DNA of 64,000 bases from Nocardia uniformis NBRC 13702 (GCF_001613345.1 NZ_BDCE01000036.1:1-64000), one strand, 5' to 3'. Shown: positions 47,289 to 56,562, counted from the stretch's first letter. Notes: generated by a model from the letters alone, not told the origin. Numbers and translations are program-made.

Positions 47289-48695
47289 GTGACAAAGTAC
47301 AGGCGGTGGCGGTACTCGCTGGCCGGAGTGGCGCTGGTCGCCGCGGTGGCGGCGCCCGCGCAGGCGCAACCGTCGGATCCGCTGTCCGGCGCACCCGGGC
47401 TCGGTGATCCCTACTATCCGCTCGACGGCAATGGCGGCTACGACGCCACCCATTACGAGGTCACCGTCTCCTACGATCCGCCCACCCGGCACCTCACCGG
47501 TTCGGTGCGGATCGACGCGATCGCCACCCAGGCCCTGCGCACCTTCAATCTGGACTACGACGGTCCGGAGCTGACGAAGGTGTCGGTGAACAACCTGCCC
47601 GCCTGGTTCGATCGCACCGATGAGCACGAGCTGGTGATCACTCCCCTGCTGCCGCTGCTGCCCGGTCTGCCGTTGTCGGTGCAGGTCGAATACGCGGGCC
47701 CGGTTCCCGAGGGCGAGGACACCGGCTGGTTCACCTCCCCCAGCGGCGGCGCTTTCGTTGCGGGCGAACCACATTCGGCAACCACCTGGTACCCGCTCAA
47801 CGACACGCCTTTGGATAAAGCGACATTCACGCTGAACGCGACGGTGCCGCAGGAGTGGCAGGTCATGTCCAATGGCCTGAGGACCCAGGACACCGTGACC
47901 GATGGCCAACGCACCGTGCGCTGGGAATCGCGGCAACCGGTCATCGGCTACCTGACCACCATGGCCATCGAGAAGTTCGAATTCCTGGAGCAGCGCCGCG
48001 CCGATGGCACGCCCCTGCTGAGCGCCTTCGCTCCGGATGCGTTGGCGGCCAAGGAGAACGAGCTGCGGCTGCCGGAGATCCTCGACTTCAACGAGGAGCT
48101 GTACGGCCCCTACCCGTTCGACGCGGCGGGCGGTATCTACGTCGACACCGAATTGGAATTCTCGCTGGAGACCCAGACCCGCCCCATCTACGCGCCGTGG
48201 ACGGATCTGCAGACGGTGGTGCACGAGATAGCCCACCAGTGGTGGGGTGACTCCATGTCGGTCAAACAGTGGTCCGATATCTGCCTGAACGAATGCTTCG
48301 CCAGCTACACCGCCGACTACCTGTGGCCGGAACGCAAGGAGGGCAAGGATGTCGACACCCAGTACCGCGAGACGGTCACGAAGTTCTACGACAACCCCAA
48401 GTTCTGGCGCATCACCCTCCACGACCCCGGCGTAGGAAATGAATTCACCTCCGTCTACTACCGCGGCCCGCTCTTCCTGCACGCCCTGCGCCGCACCCTC
48501 GGCGATGACGTGTTCTTCCCCGCCATCCGCGATTTCGTCTCCGCCCACACCTACGGCAATGCCTCGATGCGGGAGTTCCGTGAGTTCATACAGTCCAAAT
48601 CGCCGAATGACCTGACCGGCTTCCTCGAAGCCTGGCTCGACCGCGAAGAACCCCCGGCCGAGGAATTCCTCTACCCGGGGTCGCTCCGCTCCTGA
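47289..48695 (+). CDS. Secreted M1-family metallopeptidase
   Basis: 468 aa from GTG 47289. Signal peptide ends AAPAQA/QPSD (about residue 27). Residues 40-230 form the beta-rich aminopeptidase N-terminal domain. The zinc site is H312-E-I-A-H316, third ligand Glu335 in LNECFAS. Instead of the canonical GAMEN motif there is VDTELEFSLETQTRP, as in a subgroup of short actinobacterial M1 enzymes. The large C-terminal domain of PepN is absent, normal for this subgroup. Likely a cell-surface or extracellular peptidase. Confidence 0.9.
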   Translation: MTKYRRWRYSLAGVALVAAVAAPAQAQPSDPLSGAPGLGDPYYPLDGNGGYDATHYEVTVSYDPPTRHLTGSVRIDAIATQALRTFNLDYDGPELTKVSVNNLPAWFDRTDEHELVITPLLPLLPGLPLSVQVEYAGPVPEGEDTGWFTSPSGGAFVAGEPHSATTWYPLNDTPLDKATFTLNATVPQEWQVMSNGLRTQDTVTDGQRTVRWESRQPVIGYLTTMAIEKFEFLEQRRADGTPLLSAFAPDALAAKENELRLPEILDFNEELYGPYPFDAAGGIYVDTELEFSLETQTRPIYAPWTDLQTVVHEIAHQWWGDSMSVKQWSDICLNECFASYTADYLWPERKEGKDVDTQYRETVTKFYDNPKFWRITLHDPGVGNEFTSVYYRGPLFLHALRRTLGDDVFFPAIRDFVSAHTYGNASMREFREFIQSKSPNDLTGFLEAWLDREEPPAEEFLYPGSLRS

Positions 48696-49026
48696 ATGCC
48701 CGCTCGACTCTCGTGTCGGCCGCGCGGTGCGCGACTGGCACGAACAGGGAAGTGGGAAGCGGCTCCCGACACCCGCCGCGCACACGCCGCCGGAGAGCAA
48801 GGGCACCAGCCCGCCACACACACGCCACCGGACACCAACAGCACCAGCCCGTCACACACAAACGTCCGGAGCGGCGAGGGCACCGGATAGCTCTGGCGCA
48901 GAGGTTTCGACAACCGTGCGGGACGGTCGTGGGACCTGGCGAGCAGGTGGCCGGAGGTACCGCGGCGGTCCAGCGGTTGCCGACTGGCCCGCGACAGCAG
49001 GCCGGTGATCGCGCAGCATCGGATTC
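48696..49026. other. Gene-free stretch behind the M1 peptidase
   Basis: 331 bp without a credible gene. It holds short imperfect repeats (AGCACCAGCCCGCCACACAC at about 48800 and again near 48840). Open frames are Arg/Thr/Pro-rich and non-coding in appearance. A promoter for the next gene should lie near its end. Confidence 0.45.
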
Positions 49027-49674
49027 ATGATCGAAGTGACGGCGGTGCTGGGTGTGGCGGCCGCGGCGTTGGGGATGGTGCTGACGCCGGGGCCGAACAT
49101 GATGTATCTGGTGTCGCGGACGGTATCGCAGGGGCGGCGGGCCGGATTCGTGTCGCTGGCGGGGGTGGCGCTCGGGTTCGGGTGTTATTTGGCGGCCGCG
49201 ACCGCGGGAATCACCGCCGTATTCGCCGTGGTGCCGGGCTTGTATATGGCGTTGAAGCTCGCGGGGGCGGGGTACCTCGCCTGGCTGGCGTGGAAAGTTC
49301 TTCGGCCCGGCGGGATATCGGCATTCGCGCCGCAGGATCTGCCCGCCGACCCGGCGCGGCGACTGTTCACCATGGGCCTGGTGACGAATCTACTCAATCC
49401 GAAGATCGCCATTATGTACATGGCGCTCATTCCGCAGTTCGTGGCGCCGGAGCAGGGGCGGGTGTGGTTGCAGAGCCTGGGCCTCGGCGCGGTACAGATC
49501 GCGGTCGCGTTGAGCGTGAACGGGCTGATCGTCCTGGGTGCGGGCGCGGTCGCCGGCTTCCTCGCCGGGCGGCCGCTGTGGTTGCGGGCGCAGCGCTGGG
49601 TTACCGGAACCATGCTGGGCGCGATAGCGGCCTTGGTCGCCACCGATCGCGCCCGCCCGGTCCCGGCGGCCTGA
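49027..49674 (+). CDS. LysE/RhtB-family exporter
   Basis: 215 aa, ATG 49027. Six hydrophobic segments, signature LGMVLTPGPNMMYLVSRTVS and FTMGLVTNLLNPKIAIMYMA followed by LIPQFV. It is a second LysE paralogue 2 kb from the first but differs strongly in sequence, so not a recent duplication. Converges on dapC with 18 bp between stops. Confidence 0.88.
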   Translation: MIEVTAVLGVAAAALGMVLTPGPNMMYLVSRTVSQGRRAGFVSLAGVALGFGCYLAAATAGITAVFAVVPGLYMALKLAGAGYLAWLAWKVLRPGGISAFAPQDLPADPARRLFTMGLVTNLLNPKIAIMYMALIPQFVAPEQGRVWLQSLGLGAVQIAVALSVNGLIVLGAGAVAGFLAGRPLWLRAQRWVTGTMLGAIAALVATDRARPVPAA

Positions 49675-49692
49675 TCAGGGTGCGGGCGGGCC

Positions 49693-50868
49693 TCAGCCCA
49701 CATTGACCCCCGCGCGCAACCGCCGGATACCCTCCGCCATGGTCTCGTCGCGCTTGCAGAAGGCGAAGCGCACCAGGTGATTCCAGGACGCCTTGTCATC
49801 GGCGAAGACGCTCACCGGGACGGCCGCGACGCCAAGGCGCGCCGGAAGTTCCCGGCAGAAGGCCAGACCGTCGGTCACACCGAGCGGGGTGATATCGGCG
49901 CAGACGAAATAGGTTCCGTCACTGCGCTTCACACCGAAGCCCGCCTCGGCCAGAGCCGCGGAGAGCCGGAGTCGCTTATCCGCGAGGGTGTCTCGCAATG
50001 CCGCCACCCACTGCTGCTCGTGCCGGATGGCGTGCGCGACGGCGGGCTGGAAGGGCCCGCCGCCGACGAAGGTGAGGAACTGTTTGGCGGCCAGCACCGC
50101 GTCGAGCAGCGGCGCGGGGGCGCAGGCCCAGCCGATCTTCCAGCCGGTAACGCTGAAAGTCTTGGCGGCGCTGGAGATTACGACGGTCCGCTCGAACATG
50201 CCGGGCAGGGTGGACAGGCTGATGTGCTCGTGCCCGTCGAAGGCGAGATGCTCGTACGCCTCGTCCGCCATCACAATGAGGTCGTGTTCGATGGCGAGTT
50301 CGGCAATGGCGGTGAGGTCGTCGCGGTCCAGCACCGTGCCGGTGGGGTTGTGCGGTGAATTCACCAGCAGCATGCGGGTATCGGGGGTGATGGCGGCGCG
50401 CAGACTGTCCAGATCGAGCGCGAAACCGTCGCCGTCGGGTACCAGCCGGGCGGTGCGCCGACGCGCCCCCGCGAGCGCGACGGCGGCGGCATAGGAGTCG
50501 TAGTACGGCTCGATGAGCGCCACCTCCTGCCCGGGTTCGACCAGGCCGAGAATGGTCGCGGCAATGGCTTCGGTGGCTCCGACGGTGACCAGGACCTGGC
50601 TGTCCGGGTCATAGGCGGTGCCGTAGCGGCGAACGCGATCGGCGGCGATGGCCTGGCGCAGCGCCGGGACGCCGCGGCCGGGCGGGTACTGGTTGAAACC
50701 GTCCGCAATGGCCTGCCGGGCCACCTCCAGCATGCCCGCGGGCCCGTCGCTGTCCGGGAAGCCCTGTCCGAGATTGACAGCGCCGTGCTGGACGGCGAGT
50801 TCGGTCATCTCGGCGAAGATCGTCGACGCGAAGGGGCGCAGGCGTTCGACGGTGGGTGTCAACGGCAT
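49693..50868 (-). CDS. dapC: PLP-dependent aminotransferase, probable N-succinyldiaminopimelate aminotransferase
   Basis: 391 aa from ATG 50868. Class I/II fold with AVNLGQGFPDSDGPAGMLEV, NQYPPGRGVPALRQAIA, LVTVGATEAIAATILGLVEP, NSPHNPTGTVL, the PLP Lys236 in ISSAAKTFSVTGWKIGW and the substrate Arg region WNHLVRFAFCKRDETM. It matches M. tuberculosis Rv0858c (DapC), which aminates N-succinyl-2-amino-6-ketopimelate in lysine/mDAP synthesis; the wider family also includes kynurenine and methionine aminotransferases. Its position near xpb fits the mycobacterial order. Confidence 0.85.
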   Translation of the reverse strand: MPLTPTVERLRPFASTIFAEMTELAVQHGAVNLGQGFPDSDGPAGMLEVARQAIADGFNQYPPGRGVPALRQAIAADRVRRYGTAYDPDSQVLVTVGATEAIAATILGLVEPGQEVALIEPYYDSYAAAVALAGARRRTARLVPDGDGFALDLDSLRAAITPDTRMLLVNSPHNPTGTVLDRDDLTAIAELAIEHDLIVMADEAYEHLAFDGHEHISLSTLPGMFERTVVISSAAKTFSVTGWKIGWACAPAPLLDAVLAAKQFLTFVGGGPFQPAVAHAIRHEQQWVAALRDTLADKRLRLSAALAEAGFGVKRSDGTYFVCADITPLGVTDGLAFCRELPARLGVAAVPVSVFADDKASWNHLVRFAFCKRDETMAEGIRRLRAGVNVG

Positions 50869-51041
50869 GTCCGGAGGGTAGCCCACCGGGACAAATGGTT
50901 GCGATTCAATAGCGAACACCTATGTTTCACTTTTGAATTACCTTGCCTACCAGCGCGATTGTGCAATGACCCAAAGGCCGCTAGCCTCCCCGTGTTCCAC
51001 TTCACATCCACCCCTGGTGGACTATCGAAAGAGGGCGCACC

Positions 51042-51311
51042 ATGGCCTCCTTCATCGACCTGCTCCTACACCCGATAGCGGTCGTCGACTTCGCGGATCA
51101 GATCGCGAACCAGCTGATCGGCTGGGGCACCGGATCCACGACCCCGGACGTCAGTGCCGGTTCCAGCTTCCCGCCATCGGGTTCGGGCGGCGGCAATTCC
51201 GGTTCCGGCACCGGTTCCGGAATCGGCAATTGCACGCCGACCGGATCGGTCAGCCTCTCCGGCGGTATGGAATGCGAGTCCGGTTCCGGGGTGAGCACGC
51301 CACCCAACTGA
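51042..51311 (+). CDS. Small Gly/Ser-rich hypothetical protein
   Basis: 89 aa, ATG 51042 with GAAAGAGGG upstream. N-terminal 30 residues are amphipathic (FIDLLLHPIAVVDFADQIAN), then a Ser/Gly repeat region (SGSGGGNSGSGTGSGIGN) and a tail with two cysteines (GNCTPTGS, GMECESGS) that could bond. No signal peptide is evident. Unknown; the ribosome-binding site and lone placement argue for a real gene. Confidence 0.5.
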   Translation: MASFIDLLLHPIAVVDFADQIANQLIGWGTGSTTPDVSAGSSFPPSGSGGGNSGSGTGSGIGNCTPTGSVSLSGGMECESGSGVSTPPN

Positions 51312-51436
51312 TGACATCCGGTGTGCGGCAGGAACTGTCGGGGGTATGCCGCCCACCATGAGGGATGCGCACTCGGCGCGGTCGCGATCTTCGTGGCCGC
51401 GCCGTTCGCGCGACGGGTAGAGCCCGTTCGAAAACC

Positions 51437-52363
51437 TCAGTGCGTCAACCGGATACCGGTCAGCTTGGCCGGATTCGCCAGATCGTAGATCCCCCAGACC
51501 TTCCCGTCCCGCACGGTGAAGCCGTACACCCGGCGCGGATTCCCCGAATGATCATCGCCCGGTTCCCGCCCGTGCACGAGAATCCCCAATTGCCCATTGA
51601 CCAGTACGGGTTCGAAAACACCCGCCTGCATACTGGCGGGATCGCCGAAGCCGAACTTGCGTCGCAGCCCCAGGAAGAACCGGGCCACCTTGCCCCGGCC
51701 CGCCACCACATTGATGGCGGTGGCGGTGGTGCCGCCCGCATCGCCGACGGTGCGCGCGTCCGGATGCAGTGCCGCCACCACCCGGTTCAGATCACCGGAG
51801 TAGAGCGCCTCGATGAGGTGCTGTACCGCGACCGCGTGCACCGGGTCGGCCACCGGTTCCGGACTGCGGGCCAAGGTTTTTCGCGCCCGTGTCGCCAGCT
51901 GCCGGGCCGCATCGGTGGAAATGCCGAGGATCGCGCCGATCTCATCGAAAGGGACGCTGAATCCGTCGTGCAGCACGAAGGCCACCCGCTGCGGTGGGGT
52001 GAGGGTGTCCAGCACGATCATGGCCGCGAAGCGCGCATCCTGTTTGCGGACCACCGCCGCCAGCGGATCCGGGGTGCTCGACGGAGTCGGCCCGGTCACC
52101 ACGGGTTCCGGAAGCCACTGCCCCACATAGGTTTCCCGCCGTGCGGCGGCACTGCGCAACCGGTCCAGGCAGATCCGGCCGACCACGGTGGTGAGCCAGG
52201 CGCGCAGATCCTCGATCTCGTATTGCGGTGCGGTAGCCAGGCGTAACCAGCTCTCCTGCACCGCGTCCTCGGCGTCGCTGACACTGCCCGTCAACCGGTA
52301 GGCCACCGAGAGCAGATGCGGCCGATGAGATTCGAACAAGTCGGCGAGAAGAGCGGCAACCAT
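51437..52363 (-). CDS. ECF41/SigJ-family sigma factor
   Basis: 308 aa from ATG 52363. Region 2 (LFESHRPHLLSVAYRLTGSV, DAEDAVQESWLRLA) and region 4 (LDTLTPPQRVAFVLHDGFSV, PFDEIGAILGISTDAARQLA) are followed by a SnoaL-like C-terminal extension of about 120 residues ending in IYDLANPAKLTGIRL, whose NPxKL motif is characteristic of ECF41/SigJ factors. In this group the extension regulates activity in place of an anti-sigma factor; ECF41 genes usually neighbour an oxidoreductase or carboxymuconolactone decarboxylase gene. An AhpD-like gene with an FAD oxidase lies 5 kb away. Divergent from a GNAT gene. Confidence 0.92.
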   Translation of the reverse strand: MVAALLADLFESHRPHLLSVAYRLTGSVSDAEDAVQESWLRLATAPQYEIEDLRAWLTTVVGRICLDRLRSAAARRETYVGQWLPEPVVTGPTPSSTPDPLAAVVRKQDARFAAMIVLDTLTPPQRVAFVLHDGFSVPFDEIGAILGISTDAARQLATRARKTLARSPEPVADPVHAVAVQHLIEALYSGDLNRVVAALHPDARTVGDAGGTTATAINVVAGRGKVARFFLGLRRKFGFGDPASMQAGVFEPVLVNGQLGILVHGREPGDDHSGNPRRVYGFTVRDGKVWGIYDLANPAKLTGIRLTH

Positions 52364-52461
52364 CAGGAAGATGCTACGGAGCTGCCGCGACCCGCCCGCC
52401 GCGACCCTACCCACAACGGATATCCACTCGCGTATTCCCGAATCCGTGCCAGCATGACCCG

Positions 52462-53043
52462 ATGGACCCGAGCACCCTGTCGAACGGAACGGTCTGGCTG
52501 TCGCCACCGACGGTGCACGATATCGACACCATTACCGCCTGCTGCCAGGAACCTTCCCTCGGCCGCTGGACAACCATGCCCGTCCCGTATCACCGCGAAC
52601 ACGCGGAAGCGTTCATTACCGATATCGTCATCCCGGGCTGGGCCGCCCACAGACCGACCTGGGCCCTACGCCCCAGCGCCGATGGACCGGTCATCGGCAT
52701 GATCGGCCTGAATCCGTACCGCGGCCCCGCCGACGAAGGCGCCGAAATCGGCTTCTGGCTCAGCCCGGCCGCCCGTGGTCGCGGCCTCATGACCCAGGCC
52801 GTCGACCTCGTCTGCACCACCGGATTCGCCCCCGACGCCTTCGGTTTCGGCCGCATCGAATGGCGCGCGATCGTCGGCAACCTCGCCTCCGCCGCCGTAG
52901 CCAGTCGCGCTGGTTTCCACTACGAGGGCCTGCTGCGCGGCGGCATGATTCAGCGCGGCGTCCGCCACGACACCTGGGTCGCCTCCCGGCTCCCCACCGA
53001 CCCGCCCGGTCCGGCAACCGACTGGCCCGCGGAATTCCCCTGA
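52462..53043 (+). CDS. GNAT acetyltransferase (RimJ/RimL type)
   Basis: 193 aa, ATG 52462. Acetyltransf_3 layout: VWLSPPTVHDIDTITACCQE at the N-terminus, GMIGLNPYRGPADEGAEIGF, acetyl-CoA loop WLSPAARGRGLMTQAVDLVC, then RIEWRAIVGNLASAAVASRA and GFHYEGLLRGGMIQRGVRHD, which is the RimL-like signature. Acetylates an N-terminal amine or a small molecule; substrate unknown. Confidence 0.88.
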   Translation: MDPSTLSNGTVWLSPPTVHDIDTITACCQEPSLGRWTTMPVPYHREHAEAFITDIVIPGWAAHRPTWALRPSADGPVIGMIGLNPYRGPADEGAEIGFWLSPAARGRGLMTQAVDLVCTTGFAPDAFGFGRIEWRAIVGNLASAAVASRAGFHYEGLLRGGMIQRGVRHDTWVASRLPTDPPGPATDWPAEFP

Positions 53044-53195
53044 CCGGTCCTCGTACGCGGTGCGCTGGCAGTGGCGGTTTCCGGAGGCCTTCGTCGCCCT
53101 GAGCGAAGTTGCCGGTGCTTCACACCGCCGCCCGGCAGCGGTGTGCCGATCCGACTCAATGCGGCTGACCGAAAGCCGCACGTGATGCGTCTCCT

Positions 53196-53287
53196 CGTCA
53201 TTCCGGCGTGTTTGTGGCCGGAATCCACGCCCGAGAAGCCTCGCTACACCGTGTGGATCCCGGCCGAGAAACGCGTCCGGGGTGACA
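53196..53287. repeat. Nested palindromic repeat, copy I
   Basis: CGTCATTCCGGCGTG...GGCCGGAATCCAC and GTGTGGATCCCGGCC...GCGTCCGGGGTGACA, with a decayed right arm. It fills part of the 332-bp gap 53044-53375; the rest of the gap shows nothing. Confidence 0.8.
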
Positions 53288-53375
53288 GGACGTCCAGTCC
53301 CGGAACGTCAACGCAACCCAACCGACCGGTCGCGTGTAGCCGAATTGTCGGTCCCGCACTCGTAGGCTTGGGGAT

Positions 53376-54371
53376 ATGACGCTCGAGGAGATCGCGGGCG
53401 AGCTGTATGGCGTCGCTCCGGCCGGGTTCGTCGCGGCGCGCGACGAGTGGGTGCGGCGGGCGCGGGCGGATGGGGATCGGGAGCTGGCGGCGGCGATCGG
53501 GAAGTTGCGGCGGCCGACCGTGGCGGCGTGGGCGGTGAATCTGCTGGTCAGGCAGGCCCACGAGGAGGTGGGCGCGCTGCTGGAGCTGGGGGATGCGCTA
53601 CGCGACGCGCAGCGGCGACTGTCCGGGGATCGGTTGCGGACCCTGACTACCCAGCGACAGCAGGTGGTGAATGCGCTGACCCGGAAAGCCGGGGAGTTGG
53701 CACCCGACCACGGACAGCCACTCAGCGAAACGGTGCTGCGCGAGGTCGGTCAAACCCTGCATGCCGCCCTCGCCGACCCCGAAGTGGCCAACCAGGTCCG
53801 TGCCGGAACGCTCACCAGCGCCACCACCTACGAGGGCTTCGGCCCCGCCAGCCTGATGTCCGTCCCGGACCGACCCGCCACCCGGGGCAAGTCCAGCGCA
53901 CGCGATAGGGCCTCCGCGCACGCCACCGCCGCCGGAGCGGATACGACTGCGGTGGGTGCCGACGCGGCGGCCGACGAATCCGACGCCGCCGCGCCGACTT
54001 CCACCAGCCGGTCCGCGCGTCGTGACGCCCGAACCACGAAATCGCGGTCGCGGACAAGCGAATCCGCTGACCGGCCCGACCCACAGGCGCAGACCCGGCA
54101 GGAGCTGACCGAGGCCCTCGAAGCTCTGCAATCAGCCCGCGCGGCCCGCGATTCCGCCCGCTCCGAACACGACCGAACCACCTCTGACCTGGCCACCATC
54201 GAGGCGCGCATCTCCGCCCTCCGTGAGGACCTCTCGCACGCCGAGACCGAACGCCGCTTCACCGTCGCCGCCAACCGCACCGCCAACGAAGCCCTCACCA
54301 AGGCCCAACGCCACCTCGACCACGTCGAACGCTGGGCCGAGAAGGTCCGAACCCGGCTCTCCCCCAGCTGA
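53376..54371 (+). CDS. Conserved hypothetical coiled-coil protein
   Basis: 331 aa, ATG 53376. The N-terminal 110 residues (LEEIAGELYGVAPAGFVAAR, LAAAIGKLRRPTVAAWAVNL) recur in other actinobacteria as an uncharacterised conserved domain. A low-complexity middle (Ala/Asp/Ser/Thr/Arg) follows, and residues 225-325 form a probable coiled coil (LEALQSARAARDSARSEHDR, LSHAETERRFTVAANRTANE). Cytosolic. No function known; the final coil resembles DNA-binding or scaffold proteins but that is a guess. Confidence 0.75.
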   Translation: MTLEEIAGELYGVAPAGFVAARDEWVRRARADGDRELAAAIGKLRRPTVAAWAVNLLVRQAHEEVGALLELGDALRDAQRRLSGDRLRTLTTQRQQVVNALTRKAGELAPDHGQPLSETVLREVGQTLHAALADPEVANQVRAGTLTSATTYEGFGPASLMSVPDRPATRGKSSARDRASAHATAAGADTTAVGADAAADESDAAAPTSTSRSARRDARTTKSRSRTSESADRPDPQAQTRQELTEALEALQSARAARDSARSEHDRTTSDLATIEARISALREDLSHAETERRFTVAANRTANEALTKAQRHLDHVERWAEKVRTRLSPS

Positions 54372-54717
54372 TCCCAGCTATCCACAACCATCCACAGCTG
54401 ACCCGGATGCACAACCATCCACAGCCGCCCCATGGCATCCACCGTCACCATGCCGCCACCCCGTCGGTCGGGGATGGCGGGAGAGCTGCGCACCATGGCG
54501 ACGAGAGGCACCGCCGACCAACCTGAAAGCGCGCCGCGTCCGGAGATCGAGACTCCGCCCTGGGGCAGCGGGCTGAGCGGGTGGCCGGAGTTGCCGTACG
54601 TCTCGTGACCGATCCACCCCGTCATCCCGGCGAGGAGAGTCACCGCTCAGGAATTATGACCGGGCGCTGAGTGCCGAACCAACGCTGTTCGAAGAGCCTC
54701 GGGCGTAGATTTCGAAT
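54372..54717. other. Gene-free stretch with ATCCACA repeats and a partial palindromic element
   Basis: 54378-54424 carries three copies of ATCCACA within a short imperfect repeat (ACAACCATCCACAGC). At 54620-54632 there is a fragment of the palindromic repeat (CGTCATCCCGGCG). No convincing gene. Confidence 0.5.
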
Positions 54718-55251
54718 ATGGCGACTGAGGCGCGCTTCGACTGGATCGTCGAGACCATGGACATTCGGAGTGGGGACCGGATACTGGAGATCGGGCCGGG
54801 GTCCAGTCCGTCGGTGCGATATCTGGCCGCCCCGCTGGAAAGCGGCCATGTGATTGCCATCGATCGCTCGGCAACAGCCATCGCGCGATCGACCGAAAAG
54901 CATGCCGCGCTGATCGATTCGGGCCGGGTGCGATTGGTGGAGGCCGCATTGGAGCAGGTCCTTCCGGAGGATGTGCTCGACGACGGTCGGCGCTTCGACA
55001 AAATCCTCGCGGTCAATGTGAATCTCTTCTGGACCCGCCGCCCCACCACCGAACTCGCCCGCATCCGCGACGTACTCGCCCCGACCGGAACCCTGTACCT
55101 GGTCTACGGCTACGGCGACCCCGCCGACCACACCTCGGCCAGCCCGAAACCCTTGCCGGGCAAGCTCGCCGAATATCTGCGGGAGTCCGGCTTCGATACC
55201 GAAACCCGCTCCTGCGGCGACCTTCTCTGCATTACGGCCACCCCCGCCTGA
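54718..55251 (+). CDS. Class I SAM-dependent methyltransferase
   Basis: 177 aa, ATG 54718. Methyltransf_25-like Rossmann fold with motif I RILEIGPGSSPSVRYLA, motif II VIAIDRSATAIARST, and VRLVEAALEQVLPE / FDKILAVNVNLFWTR. The C-terminal half is short (GTLYLVYGYGDPADHTSA), as in small stand-alone methyltransferases. Substrate unknown. Confidence 0.85.
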   Translation: MATEARFDWIVETMDIRSGDRILEIGPGSSPSVRYLAAPLESGHVIAIDRSATAIARSTEKHAALIDSGRVRLVEAALEQVLPEDVLDDGRRFDKILAVNVNLFWTRRPTTELARIRDVLAPTGTLYLVYGYGDPADHTSASPKPLPGKLAEYLRESGFDTETRSCGDLLCITATPA

Positions 55252-55276
55252 CTCCGGCGTTGCTCGACCCCGCAGA

Positions 55277-55340
55277 CGACTTCGCGCACGTTCCCCCACC
55301 GCATCATGCGACGAGCGGAGTGGAAACGTGCGCGAAGTCG
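55277..55340. promoter_or_regulatory. 16-bp perfect inverted repeat between two convergent genes
   Basis: CGACTTCGCGCACGTT (55277-55292) and AACGTGCGCGAAGTCG (55325-55340) are exactly complementary around a 32-nt centre. It lies after the methyltransferase stop and downstream of aroF. It may serve as a terminator for both, although the loop is long for an intrinsic terminator. Confidence 0.55.
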
Positions 55341-55412
55341 ATCGGCGAATTCATCCACAGCTGTGCACAGGTGTGCATGAATCACGCGGGACCGCTTGTG
55401 CGAGTACCGGTC

Positions 55413-56507
55413 TCAGGCGCAGGTACGGCGCTCGGCAACCGCCGCCGCCAGGCGCTCCAGCTGTACGGCGGTGGTATCCCAGTCGAGGCAGGCATCGGTG
55501 ATGGACTGCCCGTACGCCAGGTCGTCGGACCGCCCGAGGGTCAGGTCCTGGCGGCCCGCGACAATGAAGCTCTCCATCATGAGACCGACAGTGTGGGTCT
55601 CGCCGCCCGCGATGCGCTCGGCGATATCGGTGACGACATCGACCTGCTTGTTGTGGTCCTTCTTGCTATTGCCGTGGCTGGCGTCGACCACGATTCGCTC
55701 CGGCAGCGAAGCCTTTTCCAGGCGCAGGCAGGCTTCGGCGACGGAGGCGGCGTCGAAGTTGGTGCCATTGGTGCCGCCGCGCAGAATGACGTGGCAGTCC
55801 GGGTTGCCCGCGGTGCGAATCAGCGCGGAGCGGCCCTCGAGATCGGTGCCGGGGAAGACGTGGCTGGCGGCGGCGGCGCGCACACCGTCCACGGCGACCT
55901 GCACATCACCGTCGGTGCCGTTCTTGATGCCGACCGGCATGGACAGCGCGCTGGACAGCTGGCGGTGTACCTGGCTGGCGGCGGTCCGCGCGCCGATCGC
56001 ACCGTAGGACACCAGGTCCGCGATGTACTGCGGGGTAATGGGGTCGAGGAATTCACAGGCCACCGGCAGACCCAGGGCGGTGATATCCACCAGCAACTGC
56101 CGTCCCAGATCCAGGCCGGTATTGATATCGAAGCTGCCATCCAGGTGCGGGTCGTTGATGAGGCCCTTCCAACCCAGCGTGGTGCGCGGCTTCTCGAAGT
56201 AGACCCGCATCACGATATGCAGCCGGTCCCCGAGTTCATCGGCCTTGGCCGCCAACCGGCGGGCGTAGTCGAGCGCGGCCCCGGTGTCGTGCACCGAACA
56301 CGGGCCGACAATCACCATGAGACGGTCGTCGGCACCATTGAGGACGTCGACGGTGGCCTTGCGGCCCGCGCGCACGGTATCGGCGAGCGCATCGTCAATG
56401 GGGTGGGCGCGACGGACCTCGGCGGGCGAGCGCAGCGGGCTCACGCTGAGGGTGCGCTGATCGTCCAGATCGGCATGCCTGGAATCGATGGCGGCGGCGA
56501 GGGTCAT
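55413..56507 (-). CDS. aroF: 3-deoxy-7-phosphoheptulonate (DAHP) synthase, class I
   Basis: 364 aa, ATG 56507. First enzyme of the shikimate pathway, condensing PEP and erythrose 4-phosphate. Class I-alpha (E. coli AroFGH) motifs: MVIVGPCSVHDTGAALDYAR, RVYFEKPRTTLGWKGL, CEFLDPITPQYIADLVSYGA, GARTAASQVHRQLSSALSMP, IKNGTDGDVQVAVD, HVILRGGTNGTNFD and DASHGNSKKDHNKQ. Metal ligands (Cys in GPCS, His of DASHGN, and downstream Glu) are present. Many Mycobacteriales rely on a class II enzyme, so this may be an additional feedback-regulated isozyme. A leader peptide and attenuator lie directly upstream. Confidence 0.95.
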   Translation of the reverse strand: MTLAAAIDSRHADLDDQRTLSVSPLRSPAEVRRAHPIDDALADTVRAGRKATVDVLNGADDRLMVIVGPCSVHDTGAALDYARRLAAKADELGDRLHIVMRVYFEKPRTTLGWKGLINDPHLDGSFDINTGLDLGRQLLVDITALGLPVACEFLDPITPQYIADLVSYGAIGARTAASQVHRQLSSALSMPVGIKNGTDGDVQVAVDGVRAAAASHVFPGTDLEGRSALIRTAGNPDCHVILRGGTNGTNFDAASVAEACLRLEKASLPERIVVDASHGNSKKDHNKQVDVVTDIAERIAGGETHTVGLMMESFIVAGRQDLTLGRSDDLAYGQSITDACLDWDTTAVQLERLAAAVAERRTCA

Positions 56508-56510
56508 GAT

Positions 56511-56540
56511 CGTGGGTTCCTTTTCTCAGGCCGACCCACG
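56511..56540 (-). promoter_or_regulatory. Hairpin enclosing the aroF ribosome-binding site
   Basis: On the minus strand, CGTGGGT and ACCCACG (7 bp) flank a loop with AAAAGGA, the aroF Shine-Dalgarno sequence, four nucleotides from the ATG. It could modulate translation. Confidence 0.5.
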
Positions 56541-56562
56541 GGAGATTCGCGGAAAATCCTCG

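Noticed and set aside
54378..54424. DnaA-box cluster or origin
   Set aside because: Three ATCCACA copies lie in a short imperfect direct repeat; no dnaA, dnaN or AT-rich unwinding region nearby.
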